DNA of 64,000 bases from Methylobacterium sp. E-066 (GTDB lineage Bacteria > Pseudomonadota > Alphaproteobacteria > Rhizobiales > Beijerinckiaceae). Position 1 is the first letter of the stretch. Every line of letters begins with the position of its first letter. A program made the position numbers and the translations under genes. The stretch lies in NCBI RefSeq assembly GCF_022829635.1, contig NZ_JAKSYO010000115.1:62001-126000 (forward strand), in the 5' to 3' direction. The notes beneath the pieces are model-generated. The model saw only the letters and a program-made list of their open reading frames with translations, had not been told where the DNA came from and did no database searches. Positions 46,852-55,348 of the stretch are shown piece after piece.

Positions 46852-47999
46852 CACAGGGCTTCCTCGGGGTGCGTTTTCTTTGCGGCCAGGGCAGCGCGCA
46901 GCTGCGCCGTCCGCGTGTTCAGACTGTCGAGCGCCGCCTGCCGGTCGGCCCCAAGGGCAAGCACCGTGCAGAGGGGCGCGTCGCGGCGGACCGCCGTGCC
47001 GGGGCGCGGGCGGTCGCGCACGTGATCCGGCCAGGACAAGTCCGGAACGGGCGCATGCTCGCGCTCCGCGTAACAGATCTGCGCGGCTGCCGCATCCGCC
47101 GGTTGCGCGCCGAGCGCCGGCATGGCGCCGAGGCTGGCCTCGATATGGGCGGCCAGCAGGGGCGTGCTCCGCCGATCCAAGACATCGAGGGTCGCGCCGG
47201 GCCGCGGGTTGATCTCGGTGAGCCACCAGCCGGCTTCGTCAGCCAGAAAATCTGCGCTGGCGAGCCCGCGCAGGCCCGTCGCCGCAGCTAACTTCTCAAC
47301 GGCCTCCGCGACCGTCGCGAGCAACGCGTCGGGGAGAGGCGGGGCCTCCGCAGCGCCGCTCGCGAGTGCGCCGCCGTAGCGATAGGGCCGGATCGGCGAC
47401 GGCACGCACCATTGCTCGGTGCAGGCGAGCACCCGGATCGTGCGCCCATCGGCGAGGACATTCAGCGCGTAGGGCCGGCCGGTGACCCGAACCTGACAAT
47501 AGTGGCCCTCCGGCGCGGGGCCGCGTGTGGCCGGCCGGATATGGCTGCCGCCGCTGCCGCCGATCCGCTTGAGCAGCCAGCCGGACCGCTCGGGCGGCGG
47601 GTCCGTCGTAATCGCCGGATGCGGGACGCCAAGCCGGGCGCAGAGCGCGGCGAATGCGAAGGGGTCCTTGAGCGCCGCGATGGCGCCGGCATCGGCGCCA
47701 ATCAGCCGATGGTTTTCCGCGATGCGGGCGACGAGGCCGGGGGCGTCCTCGAAGCCGCTGCCCAGGACGATGCCCATCGGCGATCCGGCTGCATCGGCCA
47801 GTGCGTCGATGGCCGCCAGGGTCGCCTCAGCGGCGATCGGGCTGCCGAAGCGGCCCGGGAGCGGCCGGTAGGCTTCGCTCAGCGCCAGCGTGTCGGAATC
47901 GCCGAACAGGTCGGCCACGTAGGGGCGCAGGCCCGCTCGTCGGGCCGCCTCGGCGAGGGCGCGCCCGGCCTGCGCGGCGATCAGGATCGCCTGGGCCAT
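46851..47999 (-). CDS. orf17: Second ATP-grasp protein of the H4MPT cluster (orf17-like)
   Basis: 382 residues with an N-terminal pre-ATP-grasp part ([20 protein letters not shown]), the ATP-grasp segment [18 protein letters not shown], the glycine loop [15 protein letters not shown] and the metal-binding end [17 protein letters not shown]. The divergent ATP-grasp class and position match orf17 of the M. extorquens C1 cluster, whose product is needed for formaldehyde oxidation and probably for cofactor synthesis; the exact reaction is unknown. The end overlaps the mch ATG by 1 bp as ATGA. It follows mtdB by 23 bp. Confidence 0.82.
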   Translation of the reverse strand: MAQAILIAAQAGRALAEAARRAGLRPYVADLFGDSDTLALSEAYRPLPGRFGSPIAAEATLAAIDALADAAGSPMGIVLGSGFEDAPGLVARIAENHRLIGADAGAIAALKDPFAFAALCARLGVPHPAITTDPPPERSGWLLKRIGGSGGSHIRPATRGPAPEGHYCQVRVTGRPYALNVLADGRTIRVLACTEQWCVPSPIRPYRYGGALASGAAEAPPLPDALLATVAEAVEKLAAATGLRGLASADFLADEAGWWLTEINPRPGATLDVLDRRSTPLLAAHIEASLGAMPALGAQPADAAAAQICYAEREHAPVPDLSWPDHVRDRPRPGTAVRRDAPLCTVLALGADRQAALDSLNTRTAQLRAALAAKKTHPEEAL

Positions 48000-48022
48000 G
48001 CCGGAATGCGCCGGTGCCCGGC

Positions 48023-48916
48023 TCAGCCGGCGATCTCGACCGCCAGGGTGTAGGCGTCGCGGAAATCGAGGCAGAGCGGCGTGTCGGAGGCGAGCATCCG
48101 GTCGAACAGGCGGCGCTGCGTCTGGTACTTCACGTTGCCCACCGCCAGGGCGCCGATGCCGACGCCCTTGCCGGCCGGCAGGGGCACGTCGACCGCGTTG
48201 ACGTCGATCCCGGCAATGCCGGCCGGCGGCACGGCGTTCACGTCGGAAGCGACGAGCAGCTTCGGGGCCGATTTCAGATCCTCGGCCGAGAGGATCGGGA
48301 TTCCGGCCGGACCGGCCGAGAGAATGACGTCGGCGTCGCGGATGGCGAGGCGGCGATCCTCCGGCGTCGTGCCGTCGACGGCGCCGACCTCGATGCCGAA
48401 GCGCCACTTCATCGTGAAGGCGATCTTCGAGACCCGCTCCTCGCCGTCGTGGCCGACCAGGACGGTCTGCGCGCCCTGGAGGGCGCCGATCACCGCGGCC
48501 ACGTAGGCGACCACGCCGGCGCCCCCGAAGATCACGATGCGCTTGCCGGTCAGGTCGGTGTTGAACTTCTGCCGCAGCGCCCGGGAGACCTGCGCGACCA
48601 TGGCGGCGCCCGTGGTGAACGAGCCGGCGGGATCGGCGAAGACATGGTTCACGAAAGGCGGCACGAACGCCTTCTTGGCGCGGTCGACCATGTCGAGGGC
48701 GTCCTCGGCGTTCTTGCCGCCGATGAAGAGGCCCGTGCGGGTGCCGTCGGCCGGCGCCCGGGAAAAGATCGAATCCTGGGTCAGCGAGACCACGTCGGCG
48801 AGGCTGACCTCCGTGTAGGTCACCACCGTCTCGAAGCCGGCATCGACGGCCATGTTCACGTCGAACGGGCTCATATGCCGGAGCGGCGTCAGCATGTGGA
48901 GGATCGAGCGGGCCAT
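48023..48916 (-). CDS. mtdB: NAD(P)-dependent methylene-H4MPT dehydrogenase
   Basis: Oxidises methylene-H4MPT to methenyl-H4MPT using NAD+ or NADP+, a main NAD(P)H source in methylotrophs. The 297-residue protein begins MARSILHMLTPLRHMSPFDV, with IGGKNAEDALDMVDRAKKAF, the dinucleotide site GKRIVIFGGAGVVAYVAAVI, and DVNAVPPAGIAGIDVNAVD; its length and these stretches match MtdB rather than the shorter-linked MtdA. ATG 48916. First gene after mptG on the minus strand, 93 bp upstream of it in transcription order. Confidence 0.96.
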   Translation of the reverse strand: MARSILHMLTPLRHMSPFDVNMAVDAGFETVVTYTEVSLADVVSLTQDSIFSRAPADGTRTGLFIGGKNAEDALDMVDRAKKAFVPPFVNHVFADPAGSFTTGAAMVAQVSRALRQKFNTDLTGKRIVIFGGAGVVAYVAAVIGALQGAQTVLVGHDGEERVSKIAFTMKWRFGIEVGAVDGTTPEDRRLAIRDADVILSAGPAGIPILSAEDLKSAPKLLVASDVNAVPPAGIAGIDVNAVDVPLPAGKGVGIGALAVGNVKYQTQRRLFDRMLASDTPLCLDFRDAYTLAVEIAG

Positions 48917-49008
48917 GGCGTCCTATCCCGTGCGGCGCGCGTCGATCTGCGCCTGCTGTCCGTCCAAAACGCCCTGCGGACGCCGCGGTCAAGCCCGGGG
49001 GCGCCGGT

Positions 49009-49995
49009 TCAGCCTGCCGTGGTTATCGTGGCGCCGGTGTTGCGGCCTCGGGCGATCAGGAAGCGGAGCGGCCCGCCGCGATCGAGGCTGGCCACGAGGG
49101 CCTGCGCCTCCGCTTCGGAGGGCATCAGCACGAATCCGGTCGGCCCCCAGGACGACTGGCCGTAGCCGGGCACGCCCTGCGCGGCGGCGTTCGCCAAAGC
49201 CTGCGCCACCGCGGCGCTGGCGTAGCGGCCGCCCTGGTGCGGGGCGAAATGGTCGCCGATCAGATCCTGGATCCGGGTGATGCCGGCGCCAAAACCCTGC
49301 GGCTCGGCGAGCGCCGCCGCCGGCAGGACCTGCATCAGCACGATCCGGCAGATCTCGGCGGCCTGCGCCTCGGGGAAGCGCGGGAGGTCGCGGAACGCCT
49401 CCACCTCCCGCGTGCCATGAACGCCGGCCATGCTCTGGTCCAGGATGAGGACGATCCGCCAGGCTTCGGGATAGGCGAGCCGCGCCGTGACCGGCGGCGG
49501 GGCGCCGTCGTCACCGCGGCCGCCATCGACGATCAGGCCGCCCTCCGTGAAGGCGGATAGGCCGACGCCCGAGCGGTTGCCCCGATCGAGGCTGGCGGAG
49601 AAGGTTTTTGCGGAAAACGCGGCCCCATTGAGCCGGGCCACGGCCGCCGCCACCGCGAGGGCGAGCTGCGTGCCGGATCCGAAGCCGGCATGCGCGGGGA
49701 TCGTCCGCTCGACATGGATGGCGACCGCGTCCGGGTTTCCGAGATGGGCGGCAGCCGCCTGGGCGTAGCTTTGGACCCGATCGGCTTCGTCGCCGGTCAC
49801 AGAGAGATGCGCGGCCCGCCGGGCCGTGAGCGCTAGAGACGGCGCGTCGATGGCGAGCCCGACGCTGCCGAAGCGCCGGCCCAGGCCGCCATGCAGGTCC
49901 AGGAATCCGAAATGGAGCCGGGCCGGCGCCTCGACCCGGACGGCGCCCTGCGCCGTACCCGCCTCGTTCCGCCCGGGAACCTCGCCCACGCCCAT
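49009..49995 (-). CDS. mptG: Beta-ribofuranosylaminobenzene 5'-phosphate synthase
   Basis: First committed enzyme of methanopterin-type cofactor synthesis: joins p-hydroxy- or p-aminobenzoate-type acceptor with PRPP to a beta-RFA phosphate. The 328-residue protein is of the GHMP-kinase-like fold with RVEAPARLHFGFLDLHGGLG at the start, the glycine loop PAHAGFGSGTQLALAVA, and a C-terminal YGQSSWGPTGFVLM. The start at ATG 49995 (MGVGEVPGRNEAGTAQG) has GGGGG upstream; the family-like sequence begins 17 residues later, and a longer frame is not supported. It opens the minus-strand series and diverges from fhcB. Confidence 0.9.
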   Translation of the reverse strand: MGVGEVPGRNEAGTAQGAVRVEAPARLHFGFLDLHGGLGRRFGSVGLAIDAPSLALTARRAAHLSVTGDEADRVQSYAQAAAAHLGNPDAVAIHVERTIPAHAGFGSGTQLALAVAAAVARLNGAAFSAKTFSASLDRGNRSGVGLSAFTEGGLIVDGGRGDDGAPPPVTARLAYPEAWRIVLILDQSMAGVHGTREVEAFRDLPRFPEAQAAEICRIVLMQVLPAAALAEPQGFGAGITRIQDLIGDHFAPHQGGRYASAAVAQALANAAAQGVPGYGQSSWGPTGFVLMPSEAEAQALVASLDRGGPLRFLIARGRNTGATITTAG

Positions 49996-50296
49996 GCCCC
50001 CGAAACCCGCCGGCGAACCGCCCGACCGGCGCGCTTGTCCCACGCGGCACGCGGCCGAAGCAACGGGATCGTACGGCCGATCGGTCGGCGTGTGCTCCGA
50101 CCCCCCTTGCCGCGGCGGCCGGATGAATGCAAACCTAGGCCAGCGACGGCGCGCCGAGTTGCCGCCTGCCTGGACCTGCCGGGCGGGTGAGCCATTCCGA
50201 TCCGGCGGGACTCTTCCTGTGGGAGTGAACCCGCTTCGTCCGGTCTTACGGCCGTCGCCCGCTCCGAAGCCAAACAAGAACGTCGCGTGAGGGAGC
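49996..50296. promoter_or_regulatory. Divergent control region between mptG and fhcB
   Basis: 301 bp between the two oppositely reading C1 gene series. There is no gene. It must hold both promoters, but no consensus box, direct repeat or long palindrome stood out to me. GTGAGGGAGC lies just before the fhcB ATG and supplies its ribosome binding site. Confidence 0.6.
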
Positions 50297-51376
50297 ATGG
50301 CAGCCTGGGTGAAGGGTGGCGCGACGGACGCGGGCACCGCCATCGAGGCGGCCGTATCCTTGCTCGCCAAGGCGCGCGCGCCGGTGATCGCCGGCCTCAG
50401 CGCCGATGTCGCCGCGATCCGCGCGGCCTACGATCTCGCGGGGAGCATCGGCGCCTCCATCGATACCGCCGGTGCGGTCGGTACCTATGCCGAGCTCGGC
50501 GCGCTGAGCCGTGTGGGTGCCATGACCTCGACGCCGGCTGAGGCGGTCGGCCGGGCCGATGCGGTGCTCGTCGTCGGCGCCGCGCCGTGGCGCACGCCCC
50601 TCCTGAAACGCTTGTCGGAGACGAAGCCGACGCGCGGGCGCGCGGCCGGGTCGGACCGCGCGCTCCTGGCACTCGGCGCCGGGGCCGATGGCGCCAAGGC
50701 AACGTTCTCCCACCCCGCCGAGGGCGGCTTGGCGGAGGCGGTCGCAGAATTGCGCGCCTACGGAAAAGGCCATCTCGCCGGTGACACGCCGCAGGCCAAG
50801 CTCCTGGCGCAGCTCACCGCCGCGCAATACGGCGTCCTGCTATACGATCCGGCCGAACTCGGTGAGCTCGGCGTGGAGATGCTCCAGACCTTCGCCATGG
50901 AGCTGAACGACACTACGCGCTGCTTCACACTCGCGGTGTCGGGTGCGGACCAGGACCGCGCCGTCGTGCCGGTGGCCGCCTGGCTAACCGGGCAGGCGCC
51001 GCGCAGCGGGTTCGGCCGCCGCGTCCCGGAACACGATCCCTGGCGCTTCGATGTCGCCCGGCAGGTCGCCGCCGGCGAGGTCGATGCCGTGATCTGGCTC
51101 GCCGCCCTGCCGGTGCCCCGTCCCGACTGGCTGGCCGCGGTACCGTCCGTGGGGCTGGTCGCCGAGGCCGAAGCTTCTTTCGCCGACGTGGTGATCGCGG
51201 TCGGCCGCCCCGGCCGCGACCTGGGCGGCGTCTTGTGGAACGAGCAGCGCGCCGCGCTGACCTACTGGCCGGCCACGGCGCCGACGGATCTGCCGTCAGC
51301 CGCGTCGGTGCTGGGCGCCCTGAAGGATCGCCTGGCCGAAGGTCGCGCCGCGTCGAGGAGTGAGCCCGCATGCTGA
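50297..51376 (+). CDS. fhcB: Formyltransferase/hydrolase complex subunit FhcB
   Basis: 359 residues related to the catalytic B subunit of formylmethanofuran dehydrogenase. The fold regions are visible (LLAKARAPVIAGLSADVAAI, GRADAVLVVGAAPWRT, AQYGVLLYDPAELGELG, VIWLAALPVPRPDWLAA) but the Cys ligands of the Fe-S and molybdopterin/tungsten site are absent, as expected for the methylotroph complex, which has no redox activity. FhcABCD transfers the formyl group to a methanofuran analogue and hydrolyses it to formate. ATG 50297 has GAGGGAG before it. The stop overlaps fhcA. Confidence 0.92.
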   Translation: MAAWVKGGATDAGTAIEAAVSLLAKARAPVIAGLSADVAAIRAAYDLAGSIGASIDTAGAVGTYAELGALSRVGAMTSTPAEAVGRADAVLVVGAAPWRTPLLKRLSETKPTRGRAAGSDRALLALGAGADGAKATFSHPAEGGLAEAVAELRAYGKGHLAGDTPQAKLLAQLTAAQYGVLLYDPAELGELGVEMLQTFAMELNDTTRCFTLAVSGADQDRAVVPVAAWLTGQAPRSGFGRRVPEHDPWRFDVARQVAAGEVDAVIWLAALPVPRPDWLAAVPSVGLVAEAEASFADVVIAVGRPGRDLGGVLWNEQRAALTYWPATAPTDLPSAASVLGALKDRLAEGRAASRSEPAC

Positions 51377-53001
51377 GCGTGATCCGGGGCGGGCGCGTCG
51401 TCGATCCGACCGCGTCCCGCGATGCCGTCGGCGATGTCTGGATCGAGGACGGCCGCATCGTCGATCCGGCGGGCCGGCAGCCCGATAGGGTGATCGACGC
51501 CTCCGGCTGCGTCGTGATGGCCGGCGGCGTCGAGGTGCATTCGCACATCGCGGGCGGCAACGTGATCACGTCGCGCCTGCTCCTGCCCGACCTTTACGTG
51601 AGCGAGGCGTCGCCCGAGGGGCATCCCTTCGCCCATGCCGGCGGGGCCGCGGGCTGGATCGGCTCGACCTATGCGCGGATGGGCTACACCACCGCGGTCG
51701 AGCCGGCGATGCCGCCGACCCACGCGCTGGCGACCCAGCTCGAACTCGCCGACATCCCGCTGCTGGATCGCGGCGCCCTGACCGTGATGGGCAACGACGA
51801 CCAACTGCTGCAGCTGTTGCGTGAGCGCCAGGGTGGCAACGCCGTGCGCGATCTCGTGGCGCTCTCGGTCGCCACCTCGCGCGGGCTGGGCGTGAAGTGC
51901 ATCAATGCCGGCGGTGCCTCCGCCTTCAAGGACGGGGCGTTGCGCCTGTCGCTGGATGAGGAGATCCCGGTCTACGGCCTCTCGACCCGGCAGATCATGG
52001 GCTCGCTCCTCGACGCGGTCGAGGCGATCGGCGCGCCGCATCCGCTGCACGTCCACTGCAACAATCTCGGCCTGCCCGGGGCGGACGATTCGTTCGTCGA
52101 GACCCTGGAGGCGGCCGAGGGCCGGCGCATCCACTTCGCCCACGCGCAGTTCTACGCCTACGGCGCCACCGAGGGCGGCGGCTTCCGCTCCGCCGCCGAG
52201 CGGATCGCGCAGGCGATCGCCGACAACCCGAACGCGACCCTCGATATCGGGCAGGTGGTGTTCGGCCAGACCGTGACGGTGTCGCTTGACATCCTGCGCC
52301 AGTTCGCCGGCCGCAAGGGCGCCAACCCGAAGAAGTGGGTTCTGAATGCCGGCGACGCCGAGGGCGGCGGCGTGGTGCCGTTCCTGTACCGGCCGCGCGG
52401 CCCGACCAGTTCGCTGCAATGGGCGATCGGCCTGGAGATCATGCTGCTCTCCACCGATCCCGAGCGCACGATCCTCACCACCGACCATCCCAACGGCGGC
52501 CCGTTCACGCAGTATCCGCGCATCATCCACCTGCTGATGGACAAGTCCGAGCGCGACCGCGAGATCGCGACCCTGCCGGGCATCGTCGGCGAGCGGTCCG
52601 GCCTGCCGGGCCTGGAGCGGGAATACACCCTCTCGGAGATCGCCCAGCTGACCCGGTCCGGTCCGGCCAAGCTCCTGGGCCTCGCCGACCGCGGCCACCT
52701 GCGGCCGGGCGCCTGCGCCGACGTTGCGGTCTATCGCGACGATACCAACCGCACCGCGATGTTCACCGCCGCCAAGCTCGTCCTCAAGGACGGCGTGCCG
52801 ATCGTCGAGGATGGCGAGGTGGTCGAGTGGCGCGCCGGCCGGACACTGTCGCTCTCGGTCGAGTCCGATCCGGCGATGGCCAAGCGTGCCGACGCCTACC
52901 TGTCCGACCGGTTCGGCGCGGGGCTCGACAGCTTCGCAGTGCCGGATGCGGCGTTCGACGCGGATGCGGACACCTTCGAGGCGGTGCCATGCCGGGTTTG
53001 A
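51370..53001 (+). CDS. fhcA: Formyltransferase/hydrolase complex subunit FhcA
   Basis: Hydrolytic subunit that releases formate from the formylated methanofuran analogue. The 543-residue protein has an amidohydrolase-type barrel with the zinc ligands of the HxH motif (His57, His59 in VEVHSHIAGG), INAGGASAFKDGALRL, PLHVHCNNLGLPGADDSF and the conserved Asp region ILTTDHPNGGPFTQYPRII. GTG-free start at ATG 51370, overlapping the fhcB stop by 7 bp. A 264-bp gap with the 99-bp palindrome follows before fhcD. Confidence 0.95.
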   Translation: MLSVIRGGRVVDPTASRDAVGDVWIEDGRIVDPAGRQPDRVIDASGCVVMAGGVEVHSHIAGGNVITSRLLLPDLYVSEASPEGHPFAHAGGAAGWIGSTYARMGYTTAVEPAMPPTHALATQLELADIPLLDRGALTVMGNDDQLLQLLRERQGGNAVRDLVALSVATSRGLGVKCINAGGASAFKDGALRLSLDEEIPVYGLSTRQIMGSLLDAVEAIGAPHPLHVHCNNLGLPGADDSFVETLEAAEGRRIHFAHAQFYAYGATEGGGFRSAAERIAQAIADNPNATLDIGQVVFGQTVTVSLDILRQFAGRKGANPKKWVLNAGDAEGGGVVPFLYRPRGPTSSLQWAIGLEIMLLSTDPERTILTTDHPNGGPFTQYPRIIHLLMDKSERDREIATLPGIVGERSGLPGLEREYTLSEIAQLTRSGPAKLLGLADRGHLRPGACADVAVYRDDTNRTAMFTAAKLVLKDGVPIVEDGEVVEWRAGRTLSLSVESDPAMAKRADAYLSDRFGAGLDSFAVPDAAFDADADTFEAVPCRV

Positions 53002-53052
53002 CAGCCGCGACCGGCCCGTTTCCCGCTGCATATGCTGCCGGACGTGGCGGGG

Positions 53053-53151
53053 GTCCCCTCTCCCCTGCGGGAGAGGGACAGGGTGAGGGGTGCGACCTCA
53101 CCGGAAAGACCTTATCCCTCACCCCAACCCTCTCCCGCACGGGAGAGGGGG
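53053..53151. repeat. 99-bp palindrome, family B, between fhcA and fhcD
   Basis: Same orientation and length as the copy inside the helicase gene. The left end GTCCCCTCTCCCCTGCGGGA pairs with CTCTCCCGCACGGGAGAG at the right; the interior GTGCGACCTCACCGGAAA is shared. It fills most of the fhcA-fhcD gap and would be transcribed if fhcBADC is one operon. Confidence 0.88.
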
Positions 53152-53213
53152 CAGGTCGCGGTTCTGGTGAGTCGATCTGTGAAAATCTCAGCGGGCCATC
53201 GGTCTTGAACAGG

Positions 53214-53231
53214 CCCGAGATTTATCTCGGG
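53214..53231. repeat. Short palindrome upstream of fhcD
   Basis: CCCGAGA-TTTA-TCTCGGG: a perfect 7-bp stem with a 4-base loop, 35 bp before the fhcD ATG. It may be an operator or a short RNA hairpin at the translation-initiation region. Confidence 0.45.
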
Positions 53232-53265
53232 AGAAGGTTCGGGCTGTCGCGGAAGTCCCAAAACA

Positions 53266-54213
53266 ATGTCTGAGCTCAGCCTCAACGGCATCCCGATCGT
53301 CGACACCTTCGCGGAGGCGTTCGACGTGGCCGGGACCGCCATCGTCGTCACCAACGACACCGCCAAGTGGGCCATGATCGCGGCCACCACCATGACGGGC
53401 TTCGCCACGTCGGTGATCGGCTGCGGCGCCGAGGCCGGCATCGATGCCGTGCTGGGCCCGGAGGAGACTCCGGACGGGCGGCCCGGCGTGCGCATCCTGC
53501 TGTTCGGCTTCGAGCCGAACGGCCTCAAGGAGCAGCTGATCAAGCGGGTCGGCCAGTGCATCCTGACCTGCCCGGGCACCGCCTGCTTCGCCGGGGTCGA
53601 TGGTCCGAACAAGATCAAGCTCGGCGGCGCGATCCGATACTTTGGTGACGGCTTCGCCATCGCCAAGCGCCTGCCCGACGCCTCCGGCAAGGCCCGGCGC
53701 TACTGGCGCATCCCGGTGATGGACGGCGAGTTCCTCTGCGAGGATTCGGTCCGGGCCGTGGATGGCGCGGTCGGCGGCGGCAACCTACTATTCCTCGGCC
53801 GCACCCACTCCGAGACGCTGATCGTCGCAGAGGCGGCCGTGGAGGCCGCCAAGGCGGTGCCGGGTGCGATCCTGCCGTTCCCGGGCGGCATCGTCCGCTC
53901 GGGCTCGAAGGTCGGTGGCCGGACCAAGGGCATGATGGCCTCCACCAACGACGCCTATTGCCCGACCCTGAAGGGCCGGGCCGGCTCGGCGCTCCCCGCT
54001 GACTGCGGTGTGGTGCTGGAGATTGTGATCGATGCCCTGACTTCGCAGGGTGTGTCCGACTCCATGCGCGCTGGACTCCACGCCGCCACCGAGATCGGCG
54101 CCAAACACGGGCTGATCGCCGTCACGGCGGGCAATTACGGCGGCAATCTCGGCCGCCACCATTATCACCTGCGCGACCTGCTCGCGCGGGACGACGTCAA
54201 GACGGAGGGCTGA
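53266..54213 (+). CDS. fhcD: Formylmethanofuran--H4MPT formyltransferase subunit FhcD
   Basis: Ftr-type subunit that moves the formyl group from formyl-H4MPT to the methanofuran analogue of the complex. The 315-residue protein starts MSELSLNGIPIVDTFAEAFD, with the characteristic FATSVIGCGAEAGIDAVLG, CILTCPGTACFAGVDG, and IPVMDGEFLCEDSVRAV segments shared with archaeal Ftr. ATG 53266 follows an 18-bp palindrome and a GGAGAAGG element. Its stop is 3 bp before fhcC. Confidence 0.96.
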   Translation: MSELSLNGIPIVDTFAEAFDVAGTAIVVTNDTAKWAMIAATTMTGFATSVIGCGAEAGIDAVLGPEETPDGRPGVRILLFGFEPNGLKEQLIKRVGQCILTCPGTACFAGVDGPNKIKLGGAIRYFGDGFAIAKRLPDASGKARRYWRIPVMDGEFLCEDSVRAVDGAVGGGNLLFLGRTHSETLIVAEAAVEAAKAVPGAILPFPGGIVRSGSKVGGRTKGMMASTNDAYCPTLKGRAGSALPADCGVVLEIVIDALTSQGVSDSMRAGLHAATEIGAKHGLIAVTAGNYGGNLGRHHYHLRDLLARDDVKTEG

Positions 54214-54216
54214 GCC

Positions 54217-55011
54217 TTGAGCACCCTCACCCTGCGCGAAACGCCGCCCGAGCGGCTCGATTTCTTGAACATCAACCCGCTGGCGCTGAGCCGCCTGTCG
54301 CAGGCTGAGGCCGAGCGCCTGGAGGTCGGGACGACCCGCACCGGCGTGCGTCTCGGCGACTGCTTCTCGGTGTCGCTGGACGGCTCCGACACTCTGACCA
54401 TCGCGGGCGGCCATGAGCGCCTCGACCGGGTCGGCGCTTCCCTGTCCGAGGGCGCGATCCGCGTCACCGGCGATGTCGGCCAGCGCCTCGGCGAAGGCAT
54501 GGCCGGCGGCAGCCTGACCGTGACCGGCCATGCCGGCCCCTATGCCGGCGCCGGCGCCACCGGCGGCACCATCACCGTCGACGGCGATGCCGGCGACTAT
54601 GCCGGCGGGGCGGTCTACGCGGCCAAGGCCGGTCTCGACGGCGCGACGCTGATCATCCGCGGGACGGCCGGCGCCCATCTCGGCGATCGGATGCGGCGCG
54701 GAATCATCCTGGCCGGGCGGGCGGGGGCCTATGCCGGCTCCCGCATGATCGCCGGCACGCTGGCGGCGCTCGCGGTGGGCGACCATCCGGGCTACGGCAT
54801 GCGCCGCGGTACCCTGCTGCTCGGTTCACACGGGCGGCTTTCGCCGACCTTCGTGGAGACCGGGACGCACGACCTCGTGTTCCTGCGTCTCCTCGGCAAG
54901 ACCCTGGCGGGCCTCAGTGCCGAGCATGCCGCGCTGCTCGACCGGCCGCTGCGGCGCTATTCCGGCGATCTCGCGACCATTGCCAAGGGTGAGATCTGGG
55001 TCGCGTCCTGA
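54217..55011 (+). CDS. fhcC: Formyltransferase/hydrolase complex subunit FhcC
   Basis: 264 residues, a right-handed parallel beta-helix of the GltB-alpha-like/FwdC family with repeated Gly-rich turns (TGDVGQRLGEGMAGGSLTVT, AGPYAGAGATGGTITVDGDA, GTAGAHLGDRMRRGIILAGR). It serves as a structural subunit of the Fhc complex and binds FhcA/B. The start is TTG 54217, supported by GGAGGG about 9 nt upstream; no ATG is available near the family N-terminus (TLRETPPERLDFLNINPLAL). Last gene of fhcBADC. Confidence 0.93.
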   Translation: MSTLTLRETPPERLDFLNINPLALSRLSQAEAERLEVGTTRTGVRLGDCFSVSLDGSDTLTIAGGHERLDRVGASLSEGAIRVTGDVGQRLGEGMAGGSLTVTGHAGPYAGAGATGGTITVDGDAGDYAGGAVYAAKAGLDGATLIIRGTAGAHLGDRMRRGIILAGRAGAYAGSRMIAGTLAALAVGDHPGYGMRRGTLLLGSHGRLSPTFVETGTHDLVFLRLLGKTLAGLSAEHAALLDRPLRRYSGDLATIAKGEIWVAS

Positions 55012-55095
55012 CGCCGCCCTGGGCAGAGCGGCCGCGTGCGGCATATGCTCTGCCCAAGCCGGCCCGCACGAGGCCGGCAATCTGGGGAGACGCCC

Positions 55096-55302
55096 ATGCT
55101 CCTGCTTCTGTCGATCTGCCTCGTCGCCCAGCCCTCGACCTGCCGCGAGGACCGGATCGAGATGTCCTACGAGGGCTTGAACCCGTTCATCTGCCTGCGC
55201 CATTCGCAGAGCGCGCTGGCGACCTGGCAGGCGTCCCATCCGGACTGGCACGTCGAACGCTGGCGCTGCGCCGCGCGCGGCAGCGTGCCGAAGGATCTGT
55301 GA
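55096..55302 (+). CDS. Small conserved-looking exported protein with four cysteines
   Basis: 68 residues: MLLLLSICLVAQPSTCREDR at the start, where a short hydrophobic stretch could act as a signal or anchor, then PFICLRHSQSALATWQASHP and VERWRCAARGSVPKDL. Cysteines at residues about 8, 16, 32 and 58. GGGGAGA lies 6 nt before ATG 55096, a strong site for so small a gene. I do not recognise the family. It sits between fhcC (84 bp) and the mxbD-like kinase gene (46 bp), so it may be transcribed with either. Confidence 0.65.
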   Translation: MLLLLSICLVAQPSTCREDRIEMSYEGLNPFICLRHSQSALATWQASHPDWHVERWRCAARGSVPKDL

Positions 55303-55348
55303 GCGCGTCCCGCGATTGCGGGCGGAGGTTCTCGGCGGGGCGCAACCG

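Noticed and set aside
46851..48992. 713-codon extension of the orf17-like gene into mtdB
   Set aside because: The N-terminal part is an alternate-phase reading of mtdB; family similarity begins at ATG 47999.
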